Source of the DNA: Balamuthia mandrillaris
Lineage: Eukaryota; Discosea; Longamoebia; Balamuthiidae
Length of the DNA: 64,000 bases
Assembly (NCBI GenBank): GCA_031835245.1
Contig: JAVKOQ010000149.1
Coordinates: 62,001-126,000, forward strand
Reading direction: 5' to 3'
The notes under the pieces were generated by a model. That model ran no database searches and had not been told where the DNA came from. It was given only the letters and a program-made list of their open reading frames with translations. Position numbers and translations under genes: made by a program. Within the stretch, counting starts at the first letter, position 1. Every line of letters starts with the position of its first letter. This document shows, piece by piece, positions 55,008-64,000 of this stretch.

Positions 55008-56205
55008 AGAAGAAGAAGAACAAGAACAAGAACAAGAAGAAGAAGAAGAAGAAGAAGAACAAGAACAAGAAGAAGAATAACAAGAAGAAGAAGAAGAAGA
55101 AGAAGAAGAAGAAGAAGAAGAAGAAGAAGAAGGAACAAACAGCGAATTGGTGGAGAGTGATGCCGCCTATGTTGACAGCAGCGACGCCAGTGGAGGCCGT
55201 CACAAAGGTGGACGCGGCAGGCAGCAGGTAAACCAGCTGCCTTATGATTGTCGATTTACCCGTCCCTGCACTATGGTGTACAAAAAAATAAGACAGGGCC
55301 GAGCATAAGAGAATAGAGGCAGGAGAGGAGAAAGCAGAGGATAGACAAACCTGCCAGTAAAGAATACATTCTTTTTGTCTCTCAGCACTAAATCCATCAA
55401 TGCTATTTGTTCCTTCAAGGAAGTAAGATGCGGATACAATGAGGACAGTTCAGGAGAAAGAAAATAAAGGAGAGAAGCCTATGAAGAAAGCAAAAAATGA
55501 AAGAGAAAAGAGTACGCAGAGGAGAAAGGGAAGCTCACTTTGGTGAAGTTGACGTTGGGTGGCACTTTTTTGGCAGGCTTTACATAGGTTCGTGCCTCCA
55601 AAAAGTCAAAAGCAGCAGAGCGACGCGTCGTGGCTTTCTTTCCGAAAAGTTGCCTCATTTGCTCTTGTTTCTCCGCTTCTGTCATTTTCTTCTTCTTTGG
55701 CCTCCATGCCGTCGTCGTCCCTCCGTCCACCGACTCTGCGCTTCTTCTTCTTAGGGTCGTGGTAGTTGTTGTTGTTTTCGAAACGCTTTTGCCTTCTTCT
55801 TCTTCTTCTTCTCCATTCGAATGAGAGCTCTTGGCTCTCTTCTTTGTGCGTTTGAAGATCTCTTCTTCCTCTCCTGCTGAATTTGTGTCGACATCAATGA
55901 CAATGGCAATATCTTGTCTTCTCGGCTCGCTCTTTCGTTTGCGAATGGTGAGGGAGCGTTCGCTGCCTTTGCCGGTGCTCACGTGGTCCAACTCCAACAC
56001 AGCCGCCAAACGATGAGCTTTGCTTCGTTCCTCTTTTTATTTCATTTTGTTTGTTTGTTTGTTTGTTTTTTTTTTTTTGGAAAAGAAACGAGAGGGAGAG
56101 AGGCCAACCTGAAGATAAAGAAGTTGATAGAGTAAGCTCCTGACGTGCAGGATCCTTCGCAAAGGCCTGCAGTTGCTCCCAAAGAGCGTCTCTTCGCTCT
56201 TGCAT
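53456..56205 (-). CDS. PIF1: PIF1-family DNA helicase, 714 aa, seven exons
   Basis: Exons 56205-56109, 56032-55539, 55478-55351, 55270-55141, 54918-54181, 54078-53890 and 53824-53456 sum to 715 codons. Motif I is FFTGSAGTGKST, formed across an exon junction. It is followed by TASTGVAAVNIGGITLHQFA (Ia), VLIIDEISMIDAQLFD (II), QLVCCGDFFQLPP (III), LTEIFRQ (the PIF1 signature), GAQVMLVKNLDVRRGLVNGT and the C-terminal WAVSIHKSQGSTLDRAEVSL and YVALSRV motifs. This 5'-to-3' superfamily 1B helicase maintains telomeric, G4-rich and mitochondrial DNA. The N-terminal 200 residues are charged and Thr-rich. Three introns use GTTCGT-type donors (two in the C-terminal half). The intron 55140-54919 holds a long (AAG)n. 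The start at 56205 (MQERRDAL) was preferred to an in-frame one at 56262. Confidence 0.92.
54955..55135 (+). repeat. (AAG)n microsatellite with AACAAG interruptions in a PIF1 intron
   Basis: Nearly pure GAA triplets, interrupted by GAACAA, fill most of the intron. Poly-Lys or poly-Leu frames through it are artefacts. Confidence 0.9.
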
Positions 56206-56659
56206 CTTCCTTTTGTTTTTTTTTGTAACGAAAAATTTCTTAGAAAAATTCCGGAAGGGCATATAATAAATTTCATTGAAATTCGACGATTTTTATTCCG
56301 GGCTTTCCTTACGTGAACCCTTTTCCACGCGAATCGAATAGCGGAAAAAAACCGTCTTTGCTGAACCACCCAGGAGTGAGGTGAATTCCGGTGGACACAC
56401 GTCTCGTTTCGAGAATTCCCGCAGAAGGCTTATTCTTGGACATTTCGTGAGCAGAGGGAATTCTGCACTTCTTGCTACGGAGAAAAAATAATTTTTTTTG
56501 GTTTGAGTGAAATTTTTTTTTGTTTCATTTGTTAGAGAAAACACAGAGAGAGAGACGAAAGTTTGCTTTGCAAGATTATTATTATTTTTTTTACCGCAAA
56601 GTAAAGTAGCAGGATCCAATCCATCCAATCAATCTTTCATATTCATTCACACACTCATC
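56206..56659. promoter_or_regulatory. Divergent promoter PIF1/endosulfine
   Basis: 454 bases between the ATGs, AT-rich. No clear shared motif is seen and there is no gene. Confidence 0.35.
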
Positions 56660-57500
56660 ATGTCTCAACCGGTACGTCTTGATGCTTCAATGATTATTAT
56701 TATTATTTTTTTTTGGAATATTTGTGGTTTTTGTTAGTTATTTTTTTGTGCATTTTTTTTTTCCGTTCATCAGTGTCCTTCTTATTGCTTTTTCTTCTTC
56801 ATCTATTATTATTTTTTCCTTGTTTTTCGTTCTTTTCTTTTTTTTTTTGATGCGTTCTTTATCTCCTGTCAAAAATACCTTTGTTGATGAATCTAATCTG
56901 ATGAAAAGGTGGACGTAAGCAAGCTTTCCCCTGAGGAGAAGGAGTACTACGAAAAGTACGGCATGCTGCCAAAGAAGAACATCAACCAAATGCTTCACAA
57001 GCGCATTGAGGTACCTTTTGTTATGTTTTGTTTTGTTTTGTTTTTGCTTTCTCTCTTCTCTCTCTCCCACCCTCCTACCCTTGTGTCACTTCTTTTTCTA
57101 CGACCTCCCACTCTTCCTGCTGTCGTTTTTTTCTTCTCTCTCCTTTCTATCTTTCTTCCTTGTCTCGCCCCTCTCCTCTCCCCCACTCTGTTCCCCTCCT
57201 CTTCGGTTTTTCTCGCTCCCCTCCTTCCTTTTCTCCCTCCCGCCCTCTCTTGCTTTCCTTGTTTTCTTCCAATGAACCTCTCTTGCTACTCTCCTCCGCC
57301 CCCAACCCCCCCCAAAATGCTCACCCCGCTTCCCTTCTCCTTCCTCTGTTCTACAGGGCAAACAACACTTTGACTCGGCGGATTGGGCCAAGAAGCTGTC
57401 CGCAGCCAAGTCTGGGGAGGGCGCCCCTGTTGGCGCCCCTGCCCCCGCTGGTGCTCGCCCAGCCGCGCTCAAAGGCAAACAGTTCTCTCACCTCAATTAG
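56660..57500 (+). CDS. Endosulfine/ARPP-19 (Igo) family PP2A inhibitor, 85 aa, three exons
   Basis: Exons 56660-56671, 56909-57010 and 57357-57500 give 86 codons. The first coding exon encodes only MSQP. The next reads KLSPEEKEYYEKYGMLPKKN and MLHKRIE. The third begins GKQHFDSADWAKKLSAAK and ends KGKQFSHLN. The family core is the FDSGDY motif, whose Ser is phosphorylated by Greatwall/Rim15 kinase, turning the protein into an inhibitor of PP2A-B55 at mitotic entry or quiescence. Here the motif is FDSADW, retaining the Ser but changing two flanking residues. A small Pro/Ala-rich tail follows. Short size and intrinsic disorder fit the family. Confidence 0.85.
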
Positions 57501-57746
57501 TGGTAGTTGCGTGTAACAACTATTTTTTTTTTCTCCTCCTCCCCGCTTTACCCAACAACACTGAAACTGTAAAACCAAAAACACTTGTCTCTCTTCTCCC
57601 CTCCTTCCACACTCTTTGTTACTACATTTTGACACTTGAAAAACAAAACAACCTTTGAAGTTCTACTTTACGCTCTCGTTCTCGCTTTCTTTGTGTGTTT
57701 TTTTTTTATTTACACTCGTGCTGGTGCGCTGCGCGTGAAGCTCTCT

Positions 57747-58667
57747 TCAAGCCCTCATTTCTTTCTCCTGTTGCAGCAGCGCGACTTGTATGCGCAGTTG
57801 AGTCGCTTGTTCCTTGTGGGTGTCCAGCTGACGTTGATGACTCTCGGTGAGGTTGTCGATATGCTGTCGATGCCTCTCGGTGAGGTTGTCGATATGCTGT
57901 CGATGCCTCTCGTCGAGGGCTACTAACTCCTGATGCAAGAGGCAGCGGAGTCTGCTGTTCTCATCACGGAGGGCCTGAAGCTGGACATGATGTTCACGTC
58001 TTAGGGCAGCCATTTCTTGCTGTGAAGGCCTCTTCCTTTTGTAGAGCTGTCCTTCGGTTTGCGTGGCCACAGCAGCAACCTGCATCCCGCTGGACCTGGG
58101 AGACAAAGAGGCCAAGAGCGGAGGGATTACGTCTCGGGGCGATGTGGTCGTTTGCAAAGCGTAGTGCAGCGGAACTTGGGCCTCAGCGCTTGAGCTTGCG
58201 GGCATCCAGGAGAAAGCACCATGGGCGTCGCAAATAGGAAGACGAGGAAGAGTCGTTGAAAATGCTGAAGCGAGCGTGTGCATATCCCCGTCTTCGTATC
58301 CCGGGCTGCCTAGCGAAGCCATAAGAGCATATGCATTCTCCAAGTCTCTGTTCTCTTGGCCTCGAGCCTCCTCCTCCTCCGGAGGGGAAGCCGCTTCCAT
58401 TCCTCTTCTCTTGGCAGTGGTTTCGTGCCTTCTTGGAAAGCCAAGCACAGGAGGAAGCGCAGGAGGAGGAAGAGGAGGCACAACCACCGCAACAGACCCT
58501 TTGCGCGGCAGCGACGCCCCCTTTGGGTTGCTGTTTCGCTTGGTGTGGCCGCTACTCGTTGGGACAGAACAGGTTCTTGTCTGCGTTGTTGTTGTTGAAG
58601 TCGTGGCGGTGGTGGTGGTGGAGGTGATAGTAGTCATGGCACGAAAAACGTAGCAGGCCTCCGCCAT
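57747..58667 (-). CDS. Low-complexity protein with C-terminal coiled coil, 306 aa
   Basis: A single exon starts MAEACYVFRAMTT. Residues 10-30 are Thr-rich, followed by a Pro-rich, basic region (residues 30-90). The C-terminal 100 residues are a coiled coil with two exact copies of ERHRQHIDNLT (a 33-bp tandem repeat) and a third degenerate copy (ESHQRQLDTH). It begins near KRPSQQEMAALRREHHVQLQ. No family is recognised. The Arg-rich coil with a regular heptad start resembles a bZIP-like zipper (RRE..QLQALRDENSRLRCLL), but the basic region is not a standard bZIP. A DNA-binding zipper protein is therefore possible but unproven. Confidence 0.6.
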   Translation of the reverse strand: MAEACYVFRAMTTITSTTTTATTSTTTTQTRTCSVPTSSGHTKRNSNPKGASLPRKGSVAVVVPPLPPPALPPVLGFPRRHETTAKRRGMEAASPPEEEEARGQENRDLENAYALMASLGSPGYEDGDMHTLASAFSTTLPRLPICDAHGAFSWMPASSSAEAQVPLHYALQTTTSPRDVIPPLLASLSPRSSGMQVAAVATQTEGQLYKRKRPSQQEMAALRREHHVQLQALRDENSRLRCLLHQELVALDERHRQHIDNLTERHRQHIDNLTESHQRQLDTHKEQATQLRIQVALLQQEKEMRA

Positions 58668-59063
58668 TTTCTGCTACGTTTTTTTTTTAAATGGTTTTTT
58701 TTTTTGTTCGTTGCCTGAAATTTGGAGCGAATTGGTGTACATGGGCGAAGGGACGCCAAATTTCATTGGGAAGAATGCAGGCAGGACGGTCATCGGCTGC
58801 TGTCGACTGCGAGCTGATAGAGCGAGCTGCAGCGGACAGTCAAGAAGTAGCATGAACCAACCCTCTGGGATGGAGAAACAAGAGAGAATCACTTAGAACC
58901 CTCAACAGACGAGAACGGCATAAAAGGCGAGAAACGGTGCTCACACAGACACACACAGAGACAGAAGCTTACAATCATTGTTACACACCTATCCCCTCTT
59001 ACAAACACAAGGTGACAACGACATGAGGAAATGAGGCGTCTTTCTTTTGTTTTTCGTTTTCTT
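58668..59063. other. Intergenic between coiled-coil and carrier genes
   Basis: Both neighbours are on the minus strand. It contains short A/T runs near 58680-58705 and otherwise mixed sequence. A 61-codon forward frame is not convincing. Confidence 0.35.
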
Positions 59064-60288
59064 CTAAACCCAGTTGGAGTTCAACCGAATGATGGAAAGC
59101 CTGGGGATAACGACTTGCGTGCAGACATGACTCAGCGATGTCAGGAGGGGCATGTATAGCAGCAGGAAACCTGCACCCGCGTAGAGAGATCCGTTGAGCC
59201 CTCGTTGGCACATGGTTTGCATGGCGGTTCCTGCGGAGACGTTGCGGGCGGCCATTTCCAGGGATAAGGTTCCAATGGGGTAAATGGCTGTAGCAGAGAG
59301 AATAAGAGAAAGGAAGAAAAATGAGGGGGGGGGGGAGTGAGAGAGCGAGAGATAATGAGAGAAGAGAGGTAGTGAGAACGATAACGAGCAAGAGAGAGAG
59401 AGAGAGAGAGAAGAATGGAGGAAACAAGGAGAACAAAAGAAGGGAGGGATCTCGTACTGAGAGCAGCGATAATAGCAATGAAGCTGCGTTTTACAATAGA
59501 GTTAAAGGTGGCGGAAGGCCGAGACGACGGAACGGAAGAAGGAAATGCTGCATACATCCACCGATAACCTCCATAGTACACCAACGATGCCTTTAAGAGA
59601 GAGAGTGTTATAATGGGTCAAAAAAAACCAAGCCAAAAAATAATGAACTGCACTGGCCAAACAAACCATACCAAGAGGAAAGGTCCCACCCCGCAAAACA
59701 AAGCTGACCATCCCTCCTGTTTCACGATGTGCTGTGCCACCTGAAACACGCCCTCGTTGCCGGGGGCAGAGGGTAATGCCATCCGCACCTGAAGCACCAC
59801 AAAGGGATAGCTGAGAAGTTTGCCGGACAGGTAGGATAGAAAGTGGTTGCTGGTGACAGATAAGTTGGTGTACTGTTTGAAAACGAGTAAGAGATGGCAA
59901 AACCCTTAGTAGCGGCAGGAAGAGGACTCGAGAACAAAAAAAGAATAGAAGACGATGTCTACAAGAAGAATAAACAAGAAGAACAACAACGAACGAAGAA
60001 AGAAGAAGAACGAAGGAGCCTAAGAACAACAATAAGAAGAGAAGATAGACAAACCCGTGTTAACAAGTAGCTAACGTGGGCTTTCACCAAATTGTGCACG
60101 CCAATGCAACAAAGCTTTGCTGAATGCCCTTTGAAGAGCGAGCCCATGCTGATGTCCTCTCCCCAACCACAGCGCAACCGCTGCACTAACTTGATGCGTT
60201 CGATGGGTGCCAAGATGGTATGCGAGAACGCCTCTGACACCGTGGCCGCTGTCATGCCCACCCACAAGGGTGTCGCTGGTACTTGCAT
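59064..60288 (-). CDS. Mitochondrial carrier-like (SLC25) protein, 263 aa, four exons
   Basis: Exons 60288-60055, 59872-59672, 59590-59458 and 59287-59064 give 264 codons. The first repeat has TILAPIERIKLVQRL (Px[DE]xx[RK]xx). The second has KLLSYPFVVLQVRMAL and HIVKQEGWSALFCGVGP. The third has TIYPIGTLSLEMAARNV. Each repeat is shorter or degenerate compared with full carriers (about 300 residues), and only the first signature is complete. It is therefore a carrier homologue, possibly like MTCH or other atypical members, in a mitochondrial membrane. The substrate is not predictable. The promoter side (60347-60402) has an inverted CGTGACGACA element. Confidence 0.75.
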
Positions 60289-60346
60289 GTCGTTCTCTCT
60301 CTTTCTTTTGTGCTACCTTTTTTTGGTGAAACAGCACAACATTCCT

Positions 60347-60402
60347 CGTGACGACACGATATTTAAATCCGCGTCGACACGGCATAATTTCATGTCGTCA
60401 CG
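60347..60402. promoter_or_regulatory. Inverted CGTGACGACA element upstream of the carrier gene
   Basis: CGTGACGACACG (60347-60358) and CATGTCGTCACG (60391-60402) form a 12-bp inverted repeat with one mismatch. It lies 59-114 bases upstream of the carrier ATG. Confidence 0.5.
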
Positions 60403-60430
60403 AAATCCTAGTATATTTTAGTTGTTTTTT

Positions 60431-60952
60431 TTATGTGGAATGGTCGGGTGTTGACCCAAACGCGTGGAGCGTCTCCAACGAAAGAAGAAGCATGTCAAAG
60501 GAGGAGGAAACCACCGTGCGAAGCATTCGGATGTCCTTTGTCGCATAAGAGCTGTTTGTTTGTTTGTTTTTTTTTTGTTTTTTACGTGAGAAAGTGACAC
60601 AAGCGAGAAAGAGAAGTATGCTTACATCTTCAGGACATTGTCCTCTGTGGTAAGTTCTCTATGCACGATACTCTCTTTCAGTTCTTTGTCAACCTTCAGC
60701 GTGTTGCAAACAATGGTGGCATATTCTGCCGATGGCAACGGCACTTCCAACGTACTATTTTGTTAAAATAAAAGGTAACGAAAGATCAGGAGTCATGCAC
60801 AGCGTAAAACCAAAATTATTTCCTCCCTCCTCTCCTCTTTTTTTGAAGGATGTAACATACTATTTATGTTTGAAACTTGATAGGTCTTCCTCCATTTTCT
60901 CCCGTGTGGTTCGTGCCTCGGGAGTCTCCATGCTCTCTCTGCTTCTCTTCAT
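60431..60952 (-). CDS. PCC1: Pcc1, KEOPS/EKC complex subunit, 113 aa, three exons
   Basis: Exons 60952-60861, 60754-60626 and 60551-60431 give 114 codons. It is too short and intron-split to be seen as one open frame. After a leader (MKRSRESMETPE) the fold reads YTLEVPLPSAEYATIVCNTL, KVDKELKESIVHREL, VLKISYATKDIRMLRTVVSS and SFDMLLLSLETLHAFG. This matches the Pcc1/LAGE3 pattern of beta strands with S.EYA and a D.R.LR helix. Pcc1 dimerises and holds the KEOPS complex, which makes t6A37 in ANN-decoding tRNAs. The protein is about the usual length. Its start is 101 bases from the MFS gene, so they share a promoter. Confidence 0.85.
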
Positions 60953-61053
60953 CAGATCCTCTTCTTTTTATTTTTTTGTAACCTTGACCGCGACGACATG
61001 ACTTAAATTTCATGTCGTCCCGATTACGAATATCATGTCGTCGTGAATAAACA
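60953..61053. promoter_or_regulatory. 101-bp divergent promoter Pcc1/MFS with GACGACATG palindrome
   Basis: GACGACATG (60992-61000) and CATGTCGTC (61011-61019) form a perfect 9-bp inverted repeat with a 10-base spacer. A third copy, CATGTCGTC, lies at 61034-61042, 12 bases before the MFS ATG. The same word occurs at the carrier and PIG-H promoters. Confidence 0.55.
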
Positions 61054-63282
61054 ATGGCCAAGAAGGAAGAAAGAAAAATGGGGATGGAGGCGGAAGAAGA
61101 GAAGAATGAAGACAAAAAGGCTGCCCAAAACCCCAACGTCGACGGAGCGGAGGGACCTAACGAAGAGTGGAAGGTGTACAAACGGCGTTGGTGGGTGTTG
61201 TTCGTGTTCAGCCTTCTCAGCATCCAACAGTCCGCCATTTGGATAACCTACAGTGTGGTCGCCATGCCGACCCAGCACTTGTACCATCTTCACGACAACA
61301 AAATGATCAACTTGCTTTTGGTTCGTAAGATATCATTATTTTTTTGGGGTTCCTCCGAATACTAACTGTATTTTTTGTCATGTTATTATAGGGACTTGGA
61401 GCTATAGTGTACGTGCCGACTTTGTTTCCGGTGATGTGGTTGGCTGACCGGCCTCGTGGTTTGCGGACCATGGTATGCTACTCTTCACTCTACTTCGCAT
61501 CTTCTTGATCCTGCTCCAGTTCCTGTTGTTTTCTTCTTGTTCTTCTTTCTTCTGCTTTTTCTTTTCCCTCTTATCTCTTTCAGTGCTTCACTCTATGCTT
61601 CATTTCTCATTCTTGAAGCCCTTTTCCTTCTCCTCTTTTATGAAAAGGTGCTGGTAGGAGCAGCAGTAGACCTGGTAGGGGCGGCCATTCGTTGTGGAGC
61701 CAGAGGTCCCGACACGTTCTTTCTCGTCATCATCGGACAGGCTCTCAACGCAGCGGTAGGGCCTATCGTGATGGCCATTCCACCAAAGCTTTCAGCGGTG
61801 TGGTTTCCGCCGCGACAACGTACCACTGCAACTGCTATTTCAGGGTCCGTTTTTTCTTACTTTTGTTACATTTCTCCTTGTTGCATCTTTCTTCTCTTTT
61901 CTTGCTTCTCTTGCTTCTCTGCTATGTTGGTATTTTGCTTGTTGAACTGAGCACTCAAACAAATACAGCTTGGCAAACATACTAGGAACGACAGTGGGTT
62001 TCTTGATGGGGTTGTTCGTCAAGAACTCTGCCGACGTTCTGCTTCTTGTCTATGTACAATCCGGTCTCTCCGCTTTCGTCTCTCTCCTCATTTTCATTTA
62101 CTTTCCTGCTCAGCCTCCTTCTCCGCCTTCTCCTTCTTCTATCACCACCACAACTTCTTCATCCTCTGCTTCAACTATATTCTCCTCCACAACAGAAACA
62201 GAAGAAGAGGTTGCAAACGTGAACCTCTCTCCTGGGGACAAGCACAACAAGAAGGCAAACGAAGACATAACAAAAGGAAGAAAGAAAATGAGTCTCATGC
62301 GTTCTTTGTGGAAACTTCTTTGCAATCCTAATTACGTGTTATTGGTTCTTGTTGGTGGTCTCAGCGGCGGTATTTATAACTCGTGGTCTGCTCTTTTAGA
62401 CGTTGTGTTGGGTCCTTTAGGCTACAGCCAGGTTTGTTTTTTACAATTCTAAAGTTCTCTTCTCCCTCATCCTTCCTTCTGCCTTTTCGTTTGCTAATTT
62501 TTTCTTTCTCCTTTCATCTATTTTGAAACTAGAACGAAGCGGCGTGGTTAGGAGCTATAACAACATTGGCTGGCATCGTCAGCGGGGTGGTGGTAAGCAA
62601 GCTGGCAGACCACATACGGCATTTCAAGCTCATTCTTATTCTCATGATGGCCGCCACCGCTCTATCCTTGACTTGGTATGCTTTCATCTTGTGTTCCTTA
62701 TGCTTCTGCTCCTCTAATACCTCTCCCTTCTTCTCTCCAAAAACAGGTTTACAGGAATGGTGAACTTACATGACCATTGGCATTGGCTCTCGGATAACTT
62801 TTATCTGATAGCAACATCCGTTTTGTTGACTGGATTGTTTTACAACTCGACTCTGCCATTCTTCTATGAAATGGCAGTTGAGATTACTTATCCTGTACCA
62901 GAAGGAACCTCAAGTGGCATTCTTACTCTCATTGTAAGTTCATTCCTCATCTCTTTGCTTCTTCTGTTAGTCGCTTTCCTTCTTGTTCTTGTTCTTGTTC
63001 TTGTTTTTTCTTTCTTCTTTTTCTTCTGCTTCTTATCTTGGTCTTTGCTCTTCTTCTTTTCTCGTTCTTATATTTTGATGATATGAAGAACAATCTTGGA
63101 GCACTCGTAGCTATTTTCTCAGGTATTTTTTCTCTCTTTTCTTCTTTCTTCTTGTTTTTGTTAACATTGTATTTTCCTGTTTGTTTAATGCAGCGGACTA
63201 CATAGCTCCCAAAGTGATGGTAATCCTTTCTTTTTCTTCCTTTCTCCTTCTTCTCTTTCATTTGTCTGTTATGTTAACATTC

Positions 63283-63334
<52 letters not shown>

Positions 63335-63454
63335 AATTGGGCTATAACAGGTTCAATGGCCACCTTTGCTATTGTATTGATCTTCCTTAGGGAACAATAC
63401 AAGCGGGACAAGTACGACAATAAAATAACAGAGGGATACCTTCCTATTCCGTAA
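61054..63454 (+). CDS. MFS transporter, SLC49 (FLVCR/DIRC2)-like, 505 aa, nine exons
   Basis: Exons 61054-61320, 61392-61472, 61648-61844, 61969-62431, 62533-62675, 62747-62933, 63089-63122, 63194-63219 and 63335-63454 sum to 506 codons. After a charged cytosolic leader, the first helix is YKRRWWVLFVFSLLSIQQSA. The loop WLADRPRGLRTM is the characteristic MFS loop 2-3 [GxxxDxxGxR-like]. Twelve hydrophobic helices follow, with a long Ser/Thr-rich cytosolic loop between helices 6 and 7. The second half begins YVLLVLVGGLSGGIYNSWSA. The pattern WVLFVFS..., NNLG and PEGTSSGILTL fits the SLC49 group of haem/choline-type transporters. The substrate is inference. Two microexons (34 and 26 nt) occur near the 3' end, and the first donor is GTTCGT. 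Confidence 0.85.
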
Positions 63455-63748
63455 AAAAAAAAACTCTACCCTTTCAGGTACGAACGAGGTATAAAGCCAA
63501 CTTTCCGTTTGTTTATGTATTTATTCAACATTTTTTCCAAGTCAGAAAATTTGACTCCTCAATTTGGGCTCAACAAGGATTACTGACGTCATATATTTAC
63601 TATAAAAGGTATATATGACATCATTTAGCCCATGAAAGGAAATCATGACATCAGCTGTTTCATTTATAAAAGGAAAGTGTGCGATGCGTCGTTTCGGCGC
63701 AGAACAGATGACGTGGCACGGTCCCGTTGGTTGCCTTTCGGATCAGAT
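63455..63748. promoter_or_regulatory. Promoter region of the right-edge gene, with CRE-like and TATA-like sites
   Basis: TGACGTCA at 63584-63591 and TGACATCA at 63616-63623 and 63646-63653 make a cluster of bZIP-type sites. TATAAAA occurs at 63601-63607 and 63665-63671, the latter 84 bases upstream of the ATG at 63749. Together they look like a regulated core promoter. Confidence 0.5.
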
Positions 63749-64000
63749 ATGGGGAAGGAAGCAGCAGCAGCCAACAGGGGGGAAAAAAAAAAGGGAGGTC
63801 GACTGGAATTGATATTTTCGGTGGTGGACGGGGGGAGTGGAAAGAAAAAGAAAGAAGGCTCTTCCCCCCCGACCGCAAGAAAAAAAAAGAAAAAGAAAGA
63901 AGGCTCTTCCCCCCCGACCGCAAAGAAGAGAAAACAGAAGGTCTCGCAGCTGAAACGTAAAGCGCGACCAGAGAGAAGAAAGAACGAAAGGTTAAAACGG
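63749..64000 (+). CDS. Partial gene at right edge, basic (probably nuclear/nucleolar) protein
   Basis: An open frame starts MGKEAAAANRGEKKKGGRLE at 63749 and remains open to the window end (84 codons). The product is Lys/Arg-rich, with a 45-bp tandem duplication encoding KKKKEGSSPPTA twice, then KKRKQKVSQLKRKARPERRK. This composition is typical of nucleolar or ribosome-biogenesis proteins, but no family is recognised and the rest is missing. The other forward frame over it ends at 63960 and is less likely. Confidence 0.6.
   Translation, partial: MGKEAAAANRGEKKKGGRLELIFSVVDGGSGKKKKEGSSPPTARKKKKKKEGSSPPTAKKRKQKVSQLKRKARPERRKNERLKR

Noticed and set aside
54767-55231. Forward frame of poly-Lys inside PIF1
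   Set aside because: It is the antisense of the (AAG)n intron and helicase motif exons.

Overview
The window is nuclear DNA of a unicellular eukaryote. It is gene-dense, with about 28 protein genes or gene remnants and one tRNA in 64 kb. Introns are mostly 50-300 nt, GT-AG, and strongly pyrimidine-rich (CT/TTTC/TTC tracts), while exons are moderately GC-rich. The gene content (a triple-CH RhoGEF like Dictyostelium Trix, an ankyrin-FYVE protein, giant-virus/amoeba-style ankyrin repeats, SHOC2-like LRR proteins and a CUL1 close to the animal and amoeba form) fits Amoebozoa, perhaps a discosean amoeba. That placement is inference; no rRNA or mitochondrial marker is present.

Layout. 1-9.7 kb: a partial unknown gene, an ankyrin-FYVE gene, an LRR-gene fragment, a secreted protein, a helicase-associated-domain protein and an Mss4/RABIF homologue. 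10.6-13.5 kb: cullin-1. 13.9-25.3 kb: an accessory island with three LRR paralogues (one frameshifted), two tandem dsRBD-Schlafen genes (one decayed), and a FES1/HspBP1 gene whose last exon is duplicated on the other side of the Schlafen pair. 25.5-34.2 kb: a short-chain dehydrogenase, a secreted adamalysin-like protease, an arginase/agmatinase-family enzyme, a relic of the LRR3-dehydrogenase junction, an HD phosphohydrolase, an F-box/ankyrin gene and tRNA-Gln. 34.5-44.8 kb: a protein with repeated YRI motifs, the 15-exon Trix-like GEF and a coiled-coil protein. 45.1-57.5 kb: PEX7, ATP synthase epsilon, PIG-H, a homeobox gene, a PIF1 helicase and an endosulfine. 57.7-64 kb: a coiled-coil protein, a mitochondrial-carrier homologue, Pcc1 (KEOPS), an SLC49-like MFS transporter and the start of a basic protein running off the right edge.

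Most genes are unrelated housekeeping functions, so no operon logic applies, but several divergent pairs share short promoters (Pcc1/MFS 101 bp, FES1/LRR2 344 bp, PEX7/ATP-epsilon 369 bp). Exon structures were read by hand from splice signals, and for every multi-exon gene the exon lengths sum to a whole number of codons.

The most unusual content is the dsRBD-dsRBD-Schlafen architecture, the LRR family with a cysteine in nearly every repeat and a CxxC...CCxxxC tail, the segmental duplications around 15-31 kb, and a GACGACATG promoter motif.
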